Positions 8,120 through 19,044 of a stretch of 64,000 bases of DNA are shown piece by piece. This stretch comes from Bradyrhizobium liaoningense (GTDB taxonomy: Bacteria; Pseudomonadota; Alphaproteobacteria; Rhizobiales; Xanthobacteraceae). Positions within the stretch are counted from its first letter, which is position 1. Each line of letters starts with the position of its first letter. The stretch is taken from NCBI RefSeq assembly GCF_018130955.1, contig NZ_JAFCJM010000010.1, positions 1 through 64,000 on the forward strand. Reading direction: 5' to 3'. Made by a program: the position numbers and the translations under genes. Below the pieces are notes generated by a model. The model had not been told where the DNA came from, made no database searches, and saw only the letters and a list, made by a program, of their open reading frames with translations.

Positions 8120-9028
8120 CTACGCCGCAACCTTCATCCTCTGCTGGATCTCGCGATCGAGCGTTGCCGCAAGTTCGCTGCCGATCTCCACCATCGGCAG
8201 GCGCACCTCAGGGCTGTCGATCAGGCCCGTGCGCCACAGCCAATACTTTGCCGGCGCAGGGCTCGGCTCGGTGAACAAGAGCCGCGTCAGTTCGGCGACC
8301 TCCTGCCAGCGCGCCAGTGCGGCATCGGCGTTGCCGTGCCTCAATTCGCTTTGCACGGCGGCAAAAGTTACGGTCTCGATGTGGGCCGAGAGCAGGATGC
8401 CACCGTCGGCGCCGTCGCTGAGAGCTTCGTGGTAGTTGGCATCCTCGCCGGTCAGCACGCGAAAGCCCTTGGGCCGGTCGCGGAGCAGCGCGATGGTTTG
8501 CTCGCGGCTCGCGCAGCAATCCTTCAGGCCGACGATGTTGTGATGCTCGGCAAGTCGGAGCAGCGTCTGGTTCGTCATGTTGACGGCGGTACGATAGGGG
8601 ATGTTGTACAGCGCCAGCGGCCAGGCGGCGTGATCGGCCAACGTCTCGAAATGCGCCACGAGGCCGCGCTGCGAGGGCCGCACATAATAGGGGCTTGCGA
8701 TCAGGTAGCCGTCGATCGCCCAGTCGGCGCTCTCGTCGAGGCGCTCCTTCATCGCACTTGTGTCGGCGCCCGACAGCCCGAGCAGGATCGGAACGCTGCG
8801 GCGCGAAGCCGCCATCTCGTCGCGCACGGTCGCGACCAGGCGTTCGAGCTCGCTTGGCCGCAGTGTCATGCCTTCGCCGGACGTAGCACCAAGGATGAAG
8901 CCGTCGACGGCTTCTGCCGTGTAGTGGCGCGTCAGCCGCTTGAGCGATGTCTCGTCGAGGCGGCCGTCGCGAAACGGCGTGACCAGCGGCAGCCAGAGGC
9001 CGCGCAGATGATGTCGCAGATCGGTCAT
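8120..9028 (-). CDS. dihydrodipicolinate synthase (DapA) family lyase/aldolase
   Basis: 302 residues, the usual size for this TIM-barrel family. Family marks are LVTPF (15-19), the ATSGE pyruvate-binding loop (48-52), Y141 in YNIPYRT and the Schiff-base lysine K169 in VGLKDC. DapA itself condenses pyruvate with aspartate semialdehyde, but the family also includes N-acetylneuraminate and keto-deoxy sugar lyases and I cannot choose between them; the lone setting beside no lysine gene argues for a catabolic role. The ATG at 9026-9028 has AGGAGAAGG just upstream. A two-hairpin leader precedes it. Confidence 0.82.
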   Translation of the reverse strand: MTDLRHHLRGLWLPLVTPFRDGRLDETSLKRLTRHYTAEAVDGFILGATSGEGMTLRPSELERLVATVRDEMAASRRSVPILLGLSGADTSAMKERLDESADWAIDGYLIASPYYVRPSQRGLVAHFETLADHAAWPLALYNIPYRTAVNMTNQTLLRLAEHHNIVGLKDCCASREQTIALLRDRPKGFRVLTGEDANYHEALSDGADGGILLSAHIETVTFAAVQSELRHGNADAALARWQEVAELTRLLFTEPSPAPAKYWLWRTGLIDSPEVRLPMVEIGSELAATLDREIQQRMKVAA

Positions 9029-9072
9029 GTTCCTTCTCCTGTCAGTTAGGTCTGCGACGGAGGGCACATGAA

Positions 9073-9168
9073 AAAACCCCGTCCAGACGGCGGGGTTTTG
9101 GGAATGCGGCGATGACGACGTAGCTACTGCGCGCAAATATCCCAAGGCCCCGGATGGGGGCCTTTTTT
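9073..9168. promoter_or_regulatory. two-hairpin structured region upstream of the DapA-family gene
   Basis: Hairpin 1 pairs AAAACCCCG (9073-9081) with CGGGGTTTT (9091-9099). Hairpin 2 pairs AAGGCCCC (9144-9151) with GGGGCCTT (9157-9164) and on the plus strand ends in six T. Between them TTTTGGGA and TCCCAA could pair around the intervening 40 bases. On the minus strand hairpin 1 ends in six T only about 40 bases before the lyase start, as in an attenuator. On the plus strand the whole could be a ~100-nt small RNA. Neither reading is proven. Confidence 0.45.
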
Positions 9169-9264
9169 CGAGATGGCTGCGCACGACTTCGTGATCATTG
9201 GCAAATGATGCGCGGGCTGCGCGGAACTGTCAACACGCGCGGAAAGCGAAGGCCGAATTGCCCA

Positions 9265-9296
9265 GAAAAAAAGCCGGGCCCGAAAGAGCCCGGCTT
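9265..9296 (-). terminator. intrinsic terminator of trxB-lysR unit
   Basis: AAGCCGGGC (9271-9279) and GCCCGGCTT (9288-9296) form a perfect 9-bp hairpin. Read leftwards it is followed by a run of T (A run at 9265-9270). It lies about 170 bases after the lysR stop; the bases between hold no gene that I can support. Confidence 0.7.
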
Positions 9297-9468
9297 AGGT
9301 ATTGGCCACGTGAGGCCGACACAATCACCTTCCAAGAGGGATTACTGAACGCCCGCGCCACTGGAGGAGGGGGACAAATGCGCAACGCGAAAGCTCAGCG
9401 TGAAAACAGTATGGGCTCGCCTGACGTCTTGCAGCAACCGCCGAGGTCGCATGTCAGTCATGCGGAAA

Positions 9469-10392
9469 TCAGGACGGCCAGCGCTGCGCCTTGCTCACCA
9501 CGAAGTCGCGGAACACCTGCACGCGCGCGACGGTTTTCAGCTCTTCCGGATAGACAAAATACGTATCGAGCTGGATCGAATCCGACTCGCCGAAGAGCTG
9601 CACCAAGCGGCTCTGGTCCTCGACCAGATAGTCCGGCAGTGCCGCGATCCCGAGTCCCTGCTGACAGGCGCGCACGAGGCCGAGGATGTTGTTGACCCGG
9701 AAATAGGCCTCGCGCGGGCCGCTGCCGTTGCGGGCGGCTTCGACCAGCCAGTTGCGGTTCTGCAGATGCGGCGCGAAGTTGCCGTCCGAGAGCGTGATGA
9801 TGCGGTGCGCATCGAGCTCCTCCAGCGTCCGCGGCGTGCCGAAACGCTTGATGTATTCCGGCGAGCAATAGGCATGGAAGCCCATTGCAAAAAGCTTGCG
9901 CTGGATGAGATCCGGCTGCGTCGGCTTGCGGGTGCGGATCGCGACGTCGGCCTCGCGCATCGAGAGGTCGAGCTCCTCGTCGGTGACGATCAGCGAGATC
10001 CGGATCTCCGGATAGAGCGCGGTGAACTCGCCGAGCCGCGGGATCAGCCAGTTGATGCCGACGCCGGGCGTGGTGGTGATCTTGAGATCGCCGCTCGGCC
10101 GCTCGCGGCTGTCGGTCAATTTGGCGCGCGCCGCCTGGAGCTGCATGAACACGTCATGCGCGGTGCGGAAGAGCAGGTCGCCCTGCTCGGTGAGGATCAG
10201 GCCGCGGGCATGGCGGTGAAACAGCGAGACCGAAAGCTCCTGCTCCAGCGCTGAAACCTGGCGTGACACGGCCGATTGCGACAGGCCGAGCTGTTCGCCG
10301 GCGTGGGTGAAGCTGCCCGCTTCAGCCGCCGCGTGGAACACCTTCAGCTTGTCCCAGTCCATATCTGTGAATCCGTCGCGTGATCTGGGCAT
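9469..10392 (-). CDS. LysR-family transcriptional regulator
   Basis: 307 residues. An N-terminal winged HTH lies at ~11-70 (DKLKVFHAAAEAGSFTHAGE, then LGLSQSAVSRQVSALE), and a periplasmic-binding-like effector domain fills the rest. The ATG at 10390-10392 lies five bases after the trxB stop codon, so the two are almost certainly co-transcribed; a second possible start is the ATG at 10362. The context suggests a redox or metabolic regulator linked with thioredoxin reductase, but the effector is unknown. A terminator-like hairpin follows at 9265-9296. Confidence 0.88.
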   Translation of the reverse strand: MPRSRDGFTDMDWDKLKVFHAAAEAGSFTHAGEQLGLSQSAVSRQVSALEQELSVSLFHRHARGLILTEQGDLLFRTAHDVFMQLQAARAKLTDSRERPSGDLKITTTPGVGINWLIPRLGEFTALYPEIRISLIVTDEELDLSMREADVAIRTRKPTQPDLIQRKLFAMGFHAYCSPEYIKRFGTPRTLEELDAHRIITLSDGNFAPHLQNRNWLVEAARNGSGPREAYFRVNNILGLVRACQQGLGIAALPDYLVEDQSRLVQLFGESDSIQLDTYFVYPEELKTVARVQVFRDFVVSKAQRWPS

Positions 10393-10397
10393 GGTGT

Positions 10398-11363
10398 CTA
10401 TTCCGCTGCCGCGCGCTCGCTGGCGCGCAGGGCCAAGTATCGTTCGGCTTCCAGTGCCGCCATGCAGCCGAGGCCGGCGGCTGTCACGGCCTGACGATAG
10501 GTCTCATCGGCGACGTCGCCTGCGGCGAACAGGCCGGGCACGGAGGTGGCGGTCGAGTTGGGGGCGACCTCGACATAGCCCGACGGTTTGAGTTTCACCT
10601 GTCCCTTGACGAGCTCGGTCGCGGGCGCGTGTCCGATGGCAATGAAGACGCCGTCGGCTTTCACCTCGGTCGTCGCGCCGGTCTTGACGTTCTTGAGGCG
10701 GACATGGGTGACCTTGCTCGGGTTGTCGGCGCCGCAGATCTCGTCGATCGCGCTGTCCCAGATCACCTTGATCTTCGGGTTCTTGAACAGGCGCTCCTGC
10801 AGGATGCGCTCGGCGCGGAAATGATCGCGGCGATGAACGATCGTCACCTGGCTGGCGAAATTGGTCAGGAACAGCGCTTCCTCGACCGCGGTGTTGCCGC
10901 CGCCGACCACCATCACTTCCTTGCCGCGGTAGAAGAAGCCGTCGCAGGTGGCGCAGGCCGAGACGCCAAAACCCTTGAACTTCTCTTCCGAGGGCATGCC
11001 GAGCCAGCGCGCCTGTGCCCCGGTCGCCAGGATCACAGTGTCGGCGAGATAGACGTCGCCGCTGTCGCAGGTGAGGCGGAACGGCCGCTGCGCGGTTTCG
11101 AGCTTGGTCACCAGGTCGGTCTTGATCTGGGTGCCCATGTGGAGCGCCTGCTTCTCCATCTGCTCCATGAGCCACGGGCCCTGGATCACGTCGGCGAAGC
11201 CCGGATAGTTCTCGACGTCGGTGGTGATGGTGAGCTGGCCGCCCGGTTGGATGCCCTGGATCAGGATCGGCTCGAGCATCGCACGCGCGGCGTAGATCGC
11301 CGCCGTGTAACCGGCGGGGCCGGAGCCGATGATGACGACCTTGGCATGGATGGGCGCGCGCAT
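10398..11363 (-). CDS. trxB: thioredoxin-disulfide reductase
   Basis: 321 residues, normal length. The FAD-binding GSGPAGYTAAIYAAR lies near the N-terminus, the redox-active CATC at C137/C140 is followed by DG, and the NADPH-binding GGGNTAVEEAL lies at ~155. It transfers electrons from NADPH to thioredoxin in the cytoplasm. It is the first gene of a two-gene unit with the LysR regulator. The divergent spacer to the Lrp gene carries promoters for both sides. Confidence 0.96.
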   Translation of the reverse strand: MRAPIHAKVVIIGSGPAGYTAAIYAARAMLEPILIQGIQPGGQLTITTDVENYPGFADVIQGPWLMEQMEKQALHMGTQIKTDLVTKLETAQRPFRLTCDSGDVYLADTVILATGAQARWLGMPSEEKFKGFGVSACATCDGFFYRGKEVMVVGGGNTAVEEALFLTNFASQVTIVHRRDHFRAERILQERLFKNPKIKVIWDSAIDEICGADNPSKVTHVRLKNVKTGATTEVKADGVFIAIGHAPATELVKGQVKLKPSGYVEVAPNSTATSVPGLFAAGDVADETYRQAVTAAGLGCMAALEAERYLALRASERAAAE

Positions 11364-11540
11364 GTTGACCGGTGCCTCTCTCTCGGGGGAGTTGCAGCGC
11401 GGGCGCGGATAGTGCCTGGGAAGGCGCCGCGGAGGCGCTGAAATGTCAGAGCTAATCTAAGCCTTCCAGCCAGCTATGCAAGAATTGCAGCCCATCACTC
11501 CGAATTTTCCACCTTGGAACGAAAGTCCTGTGCGGTGCAC

Positions 11541-11557
11541 GCGCAATAAAATTGCGC
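11541..11557. promoter_or_regulatory. palindrome upstream of the Lrp-family gene (possible operator)
   Basis: GCGCAAT and ATTGCGC are perfect 7-bp arms around AAA, 76 bases before the GTG start of the Lrp/AsnC gene. Lrp-family proteins commonly autoregulate through AT-centred palindromes, so this is a reasonable autoregulatory site. It could also affect trxB on the other side. No experimental support. Confidence 0.5.
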
Positions 11558-11632
11558 ATTTCAGCCAGACTGGGCTATGAGGATTGCGACGAACCCATCC
11601 GATACCGCCATAAGGCCAGGAGTTCCAATCAC

Positions 11633-12112
11633 GTGTCGCGGAACCTAGACGAGATCGACCTTAAAATTCTCGCCGAGATCCAGGCCGACGGGCGAATCAC
11701 CAATGTGGAACTCGCCAAGCGCGTCGGCATTTCGCCGCCGCCCTGCCTGCGCCGCGTCCGCGCGCTGGAGGAAGAGGGCTATGTGCACGGCTATCGCGGG
11801 CTTTTGGACCCGCGAAAGCTTGGCTTCGATGTCACGGTGTTTGCTGCCGTGCATCTGTCGAGCCAGGCGGAGGCGGACTTGCGCGCCTTCGAAGATTTCG
11901 TGCGCGCCGAGCCGCTGGTACGGGAATGCTGGATGCTGTCGGGCGAGGTCGACTTCATCCTCAAATGCGTCGCCCCCGACATGGCGACCTTCCAGGATTT
12001 CGTCACGCACCTGACGGCCGCCCCGCATGTCCGCAACGTCCGCACCTCGCTGGTGCTGCACAACTCGAAATACGAAGCCGCTGTGCCGCTCGAGGTGAAG
12101 GGGCGCAGGTAA
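11633..12112 (+). CDS. Lrp/AsnC-family transcriptional regulator
   Basis: 159 residues. The N-terminal HTH is IDLKILAEIQADGRITNVEL to RRVRALEEEGYV (~5-50); a RAM (AsnC ligand-binding) domain with LVRECWMLSGEVDFILKCV follows. The GTG at 11633 is chosen because AGGAG sits about 10 bases upstream and the HTH starts right after; a longer frame from 11552 has no such site. Members sense amino acids and act globally or on one neighbouring gene. It is divergent from trxB. Confidence 0.9.
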   Translation: MSRNLDEIDLKILAEIQADGRITNVELAKRVGISPPPCLRRVRALEEEGYVHGYRGLLDPRKLGFDVTVFAAVHLSSQAEADLRAFEDFVRAEPLVRECWMLSGEVDFILKCVAPDMATFQDFVTHLTAAPHVRNVRTSLVLHNSKYEAAVPLEVKGRR

Positions 12113-12115
12113 GCG

Positions 12116-12514
12116 CTACGCCCGCCGCATCGCGTCCAGGCTGATCGGACCGCCGCCCGCCGTCGCCAGATAGAGGCATGCAAAGCAGAACAGGATCGCC
12201 AGCGTGCCGTCGTTGACGAGCGGGAAGAAGCTGTGCGGCAGATGCTCGATGAAATAGGCAAAGGCCATCTCGCCTGACAGGACGAAGGCGACGAGCCGGG
12301 TGAGCAACCCCAGCATCAACAGACTACCGAGCACGAGCTCGATCATGCCGGCAACGCCAAACAGCGACAGCGGCGTGACCTCGGCGAACATCTCGACCGG
12401 CGGAAACTTGAACAGCTTTGCGACGCCGAACTGAAACAGCAAGAGCCCGGTGATGAAGCGGAACAGGCTGAGCAGATAAGGCTGGCACTGCGCGGCGATG
12501 CGATCGACGTCCAT
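12116..12514 (-). CDS. DoxX family membrane protein
   Basis: 132 residues with four predicted helices: LFRFITGLLLFQFGVAKLF, LFGVAGMIELVLGSLLML, LVAFVLSGEMAFAYFI and LAILFCFACLYLA. This is the DoxX/SURF4-like small integral membrane family, some members of which form thiol-redox complexes. The ATG at 12512-12514 follows AGGAGGACACG, an excellent ribosome site. It is convergent with the Lrp gene, with 3 bases between stops. Confidence 0.88.
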   Translation of the reverse strand: MDVDRIAAQCQPYLLSLFRFITGLLLFQFGVAKLFKFPPVEMFAEVTPLSLFGVAGMIELVLGSLLMLGLLTRLVAFVLSGEMAFAYFIEHLPHSFFPLVNDGTLAILFCFACLYLATAGGGPISLDAMRRA

Positions 12515-12613
12515 CGTGTCCTCCTCTGAGGTCGTGAGCAGCGACCCCAAGGATGACGGAGGAACGGACCGTTCACAATCGTGTCAGGGGCCTCGCCGGA
12601 CACATTGCGAAAC

Positions 12614-12643
12614 AAAAAGGCCGCGCAGAACGCGCGGCCTTTT
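12614..12643 (-). terminator. intrinsic terminator of greA
   Basis: A GGCCGCGC/GCGCGGCC hairpin flanked by AAAAA on the left and TTTT on the right, 22 bases after the greA stop. Read on the minus strand it ends in a five-T run. Confidence 0.85.
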
Positions 12644-12665
12644 CGATGAATTCGGCGGGGGACGA

Positions 12666-13139
12666 CTACCGCCACTCGACCTTGGTGATCTCATAGGCCT
12701 TGGCGCCGCCGGGCGTGTTGACCTCGACGGAGGCGCCCTTCTTCTTGCCGATCAGCGCGCGCGCGAGCGGCGAGGTGATGGAGATGCGGCCTTTCTTGGC
12801 GTCGGCCTCGACCTCGCCGACGATCTGCCACACCGTCTTCTTCTCGGTATCCTCGTCGACCAGGGTCACGGTCGCGCCGAACTTGATGGTGTCGCCCGAC
12901 AGTTTTGAGATATCGATGATATCGGCGCGCGCGAGCTTGTCCTCGAGCTCGGCGATGCGGCCCTCATTGTGGGACTGCTCTTCCTTCGCGGCATGATATT
13001 CGGCGTTCTCGGACAGGTCTCCGTGCGAGCGTGCCTCCGCGATATGCTCGATGATGCGCGGACGGTCCTCCGACTGGCGCTTCTTCAATTCTTCCCCGAG
13101 CGCGGCAAAGCCGGCCACGGTCATCGGAACCTTTTCCAT
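12666..13139 (-). CDS. greA: transcription elongation factor GreA
   Basis: 157 residues, the standard length. The N-terminal coiled coil contains the acidic tip sequence [19 protein letters not shown], and the C-terminal FKBP-like domain ends [15 protein letters not shown]. GreA restarts backtracked RNA polymerase by stimulating transcript cleavage. The ATG at 13137-13139 begins [11 protein letters not shown], the family start; an upstream open frame to 13319 runs through hairpins and is not coding. It lies downstream of carB on the same strand. Confidence 0.96.
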   Translation of the reverse strand: MEKVPMTVAGFAALGEELKKRQSEDRPRIIEHIAEARSHGDLSENAEYHAAKEEQSHNEGRIAELEDKLARADIIDISKLSGDTIKFGATVTLVDEDTEKKTVWQIVGEVEADAKKGRISITSPLARALIGKKKGASVEVNTPGGAKAYEITKVEWR

Positions 13140-13273
13140 CGTCTCTCTCGTCCTCCGGCTGTGCGCCCCCAACGGTCTGAGAGCGCAGGCAACCTTTGAT
13201 TCGTCAGTGTTTCCGCGGGCCGAAACATGGCCGCGGGAAGGGTTATGTGGGTCCGGCGCCGGAACAGAACAAC

Positions 13274-13350
13274 CACAATGGCCGGACAGTTCCTCTGGCC
13301 ATTGTGGCTTCATCGCCAACCACTTAGCGGGAGCTCGGCCCCCGCTAACG
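13274..13350. terminator. two hairpins between carB and greA
   Basis: ACAATGGCC/GGCCATTGT arms lie around 13277-13307, and TTAGCGGG/CCCGCTAA arms at about 13324-13349, immediately beyond the carB stop. Neither has a clean T tract in the carB direction, so the termination role is inferred from position. Confidence 0.45.
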
Positions 13351-13352
13351 GA

Positions 13353-16817
<3,465 letters not shown>

Positions 16818-16882
16818 CAACTCTCGCCGGACTGGGAATTGGGCACAAAAAAAGGGCGCGCTACCGCGCGTCCCCTGTGGCC

Positions 16883-16992
16883 GAAGCGCGATCAGCAAAA
16901 GTGGTCACCGGTTTTGCGTCCGATCGCGCTTCGATTCTTAAGAAGCGCATGATCTTATCGCCAAACCGCCTACACTTTGGCGGATCATGCGC
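16883..16992. repeat. RIME-like palindromic repeat
   Basis: Two hairpins stand next to each other: GAAGCGCGATC (16883-16893) with GATCGCGCTTC (16922-16932), and GCGCATGATC (16945-16954) with GATCATGCGC (16983-16992). The motif GCAAAAGTGGTCACCGGTTTTGC inside hairpin 1 resembles rhizobial intergenic mosaic elements. Related copies are at 33393 and 42489. Confidence 0.7.
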
Positions 16993-17070
16993 CAGCGCGG
17001 GGTAGTCTCCCTCGCGCGCGGGTGGGTCTTAGACCAGATTTTTGGGCGGCGAAACCCCGAAAAGCGCCCA

Positions 17071-18240
17071 TCAACCAGCAATTTTGAGCGATTTGGGCCG
17101 CGCCTGCCAGCCACGGGCAAGATGCACCAGAAGCGAGGCCGCAACGCTCGAGCCGCCAATCCAGCCGAGGTCATTTGGCGAGAGTGTCGCCAGCACCGCG
17201 CCGCCCAGGGCACCGCCGATGGCAAAGCCGAGATACATCGCCGAGGCGTTGAGCGAGAGCGCGATCATCGAGGCCTGCGGCTCGATCCGGATGATGCTGG
17301 CGACCTGGGCCGGATAGAACGCCCAGCCCGAGATGCCCCAGAGGAAGATCGCGCCCAGCACCGCATAATGCGCCTGCCCCGGCATCAGCTTCAGGACCAG
17401 CGAATGCAGGATCAGCGCGCTCGCCATGCCGGCGAGCCCGAGTGCCGCGGTGGCGAGCGTGCCGAGCCGGTCGGCCAGAATCCCACCGAGCATGTTCCCG
17501 ATCGCGGCCGCGCCACCAAACACCAGCAGCGCAAGGCTGATTTGCGAAGCATCGAATCCGAGGCCGCGCAGCGGGACAGCGAAATAGGTGAATACGGTGA
17601 AGCCGCCGAGCGCCCATAAAACAGTGATCAGAAGCGCGATCAGCACGTTGCTGTGACGGGCCACCGCCAGCCGTTCGGCGAGCGAAGCGGTGTTCCGCGG
17701 TAGCCCGCGAGGCAGGCCGAGCAGGAGCCCGGCGAGCGCGACGGCACCAAGCAGCGCGACCATGACGAACGTCGCGCGCCAGCCGAGCAGGCTTCCGACG
17801 AGATTGCCGAGGGGAACGCCGAGGACGGTCGCGACCGTAATGCCGGAGGTGACCAGTGCGACCGCGCGGCCGCGCCGTTCGGGTGCGGCGACTGCCACCG
17901 ACACGGCCAGCGCCGTCGGCATGCACAGCCCGGCGCCCAGGGCCATCAGCATCCGCGATGCCAGCAGCAGCACGTGGCCTGTGGCGACCACCGCTGCGAG
18001 GTTTCCGGCGATGAAGGTCGAGAGCGCCAGTGCCAGCACGGTCCGGCGGTCGATGTTGTTCAATGTCACGGCCAGGATTGGCGAGCCCACCGCATAGGTG
18101 AGGGCGTAGGCGGTGACCAACTGCCCGGCCGCCGACACGGAAATCGACAGGTCGCTGGCGATCGCCGGCAAAAGACCTGCAATAACAAACCCTTCGGTGC
18201 CGATCGCGAAGGCCGCCAAGGCCAGCCAGAACACGCTCAT
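17071..18240 (-). CDS. MFS transporter, DHA1 (AraJ/arabinose-efflux-like) drug exporter
   Basis: 389 residues and 12 predicted helices. The N-terminal helix is FWLALAAFAIGTEGFVIAGL, and the loop ASRMLMALGAGLCMPTALAV is typical of DHA1 efflux proteins. The substrate is not predictable; relatives export drugs or sugars by proton antiport. The ATG at 18238-18240 (MSVFWLAL) is preceded by AGGGA; an upstream TTG is less likely. It is divergently transcribed from an ArsR-like regulator, with two matching palindromes in between, so repression by that regulator is likely. Confidence 0.9.
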   Translation of the reverse strand: MSVFWLALAAFAIGTEGFVIAGLLPAIASDLSISVSAAGQLVTAYALTYAVGSPILAVTLNNIDRRTVLALALSTFIAGNLAAVVATGHVLLLASRMLMALGAGLCMPTALAVSVAVAAPERRGRAVALVTSGITVATVLGVPLGNLVGSLLGWRATFVMVALLGAVALAGLLLGLPRGLPRNTASLAERLAVARHSNVLIALLITVLWALGGFTVFTYFAVPLRGLGFDASQISLALLVFGGAAAIGNMLGGILADRLGTLATAALGLAGMASALILHSLVLKLMPGQAHYAVLGAIFLWGISGWAFYPAQVASIIRIEPQASMIALSLNASAMYLGFAIGGALGGAVLATLSPNDLGWIGGSSVAASLLVHLARGWQARPKSLKIAG

Positions 18241-18255
18241 TGGAGAAATCCCTAT

Positions 18256-18321
18256 GTTCAATGTTTATTGAACTATTGATCGCGACGATATGCCTGTCAA
18301 TAAGTTCAAGAACTATTGAAC
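18256..18321. promoter_or_regulatory. pair of GTTCAA-N6-TTGAAC operators between efflux gene and regulator
   Basis: GTTCAA-TGTTTA-TTGAAC lies at 18256-18273 and GTTCAA-GAACTA-TTGAAC at 18304-18321. The arms are identical and the spacer is 6 bases in both. The first overlaps the leader of the MFS gene; the second lies 31 bases before the ATG of the regulator. This arrangement is what a dimeric winged-helix repressor controlling a divergent pump would need. Confidence 0.75.
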
Positions 18322-18351
18322 ATTACGGTCGGTTCGCTATGATTACGGACC

Positions 18352-18723
18352 ATGAGCCGCACGCCTCTCCATCCCACCCGCGAGCAGATCGAGCTGCCGA
18401 TGGTCCTGGATTGCCTGAGCGATCCGATCCGTCTGGCGATCGTCTATCAACTCGCCCAGCAAGAACGTGTCAGCAACGAACTTCGTTGCGGCGACTTCAA
18501 CGGCCTCGCCGGCAAGTCGAACCTCGCCTACCACTTTGCCAAGCTGCGCGAATGCGGGCTGATGCAGACCCGCATTGTCGGCACCAGCCGCCTGATGCGG
18601 CTGCGGCGTGAGGATCTGGACGCGCGCTTCCCGGGCCTGCTCGATGCCGTGATCAACTCAGCGGCCAAGGATGCCGATCGGCTTCAGCCTCTGTCCGCGT
18701 GCGATGTGGTCGAGGCGGATTGA
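18352..18723 (+). CDS. ArsR-family (winged helix) transcriptional regulator
   Basis: 123 residues. The HTH core runs from LDCLSDPIRLAIVYQLAQQE (about 19-38) to GKSNLAYHFAKLRECGLMQT, followed by the wing. No cysteine pair of the metal-sensing ArsR/SmtB type is apparent, so it probably senses an organic ligand. It is divergent from the MFS gene; it likely represses both through the two GTTCAA-N6-TTGAAC sites and is released by the pump substrate. Confidence 0.88.
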   Translation: MSRTPLHPTREQIELPMVLDCLSDPIRLAIVYQLAQQERVSNELRCGDFNGLAGKSNLAYHFAKLRECGLMQTRIVGTSRLMRLRREDLDARFPGLLDAVINSAAKDADRLQPLSACDVVEAD

Positions 18724-18914
18724 AGACGAGGTGAGCTCGGCTGCGCAGTCGGCGCGAAGCTGGCTTCGCCCTTCGGGCTTCGCCGCGGCAGTCTTCGCTA
18801 CGATAGGGGCTTGCCGAGCCGAAGCCGGCGGGGCCGGCGAAGGCCCGCCTCCGCTCGTTGAGCTACGGCGTGGCAGGCTGGCTCGCCTAGCCGAAGCGGC
18901 AGAGCCGCGAAGGC
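18724..18914. other. intergenic GC-rich imperfect repeats beside the tRNA-like gene
   Basis: Several imperfect copies of GCCGAAGC-GGC-GAAGGC-type words occur here (for example near 18820 and 18892). No gene is supported. Confidence 0.4.
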
Positions 18915-18990
18915 TGGAGACCCGGCCTGGATTTGAACCAGGATAAAGGACGATGCACCGTCCCCGCGTTGACGCTTCCGCCACCGGGCC
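18915..18990 (-). tRNA. tRNA-like gene with cysteine-tRNA features and an irregular anticodon arm
   Basis: Read on the minus strand, 76 bases fold as a cloverleaf. The acceptor is GGCCCGG with CCGGGTC (7 bp, one G-U), then T as discriminator and an encoded CCA. The D-arm is GCG...CGC with a 10-base loop. The T-arm is CCTGG-TTCAAAT-CCAGG, perfect. The anticodon arm pairs GGGAC with GTCCT around GGTGCATC, giving an 8-base loop (or a 6-bp stem and 6-base loop) that includes T-GCA. Discriminator U73 and GCA are hallmarks of tRNA-Cys, but the loop size is abnormal. It could be a functional divergent tRNA or a degenerate one. Confidence 0.6.
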
Positions 18991-19044
18991 GCAGAGATCA
19001 TTGCCGATCGGGGTGCGACAAGCCACCTCAGCCCTTTATTAACC

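Noticed and set aside
9040..9180. amino-acid leader peptide (attenuator peptide) before the DapA-family gene
   Set aside because: No short frame with a run of one regulatory amino acid could be found; only the hairpins are supported.
8120..9184. longer start for the DapA-family protein (354 residues)
   Set aside because: The extension runs through two hairpins; the ATG at 9028 has a strong ribosome site and matches the family N-terminus.
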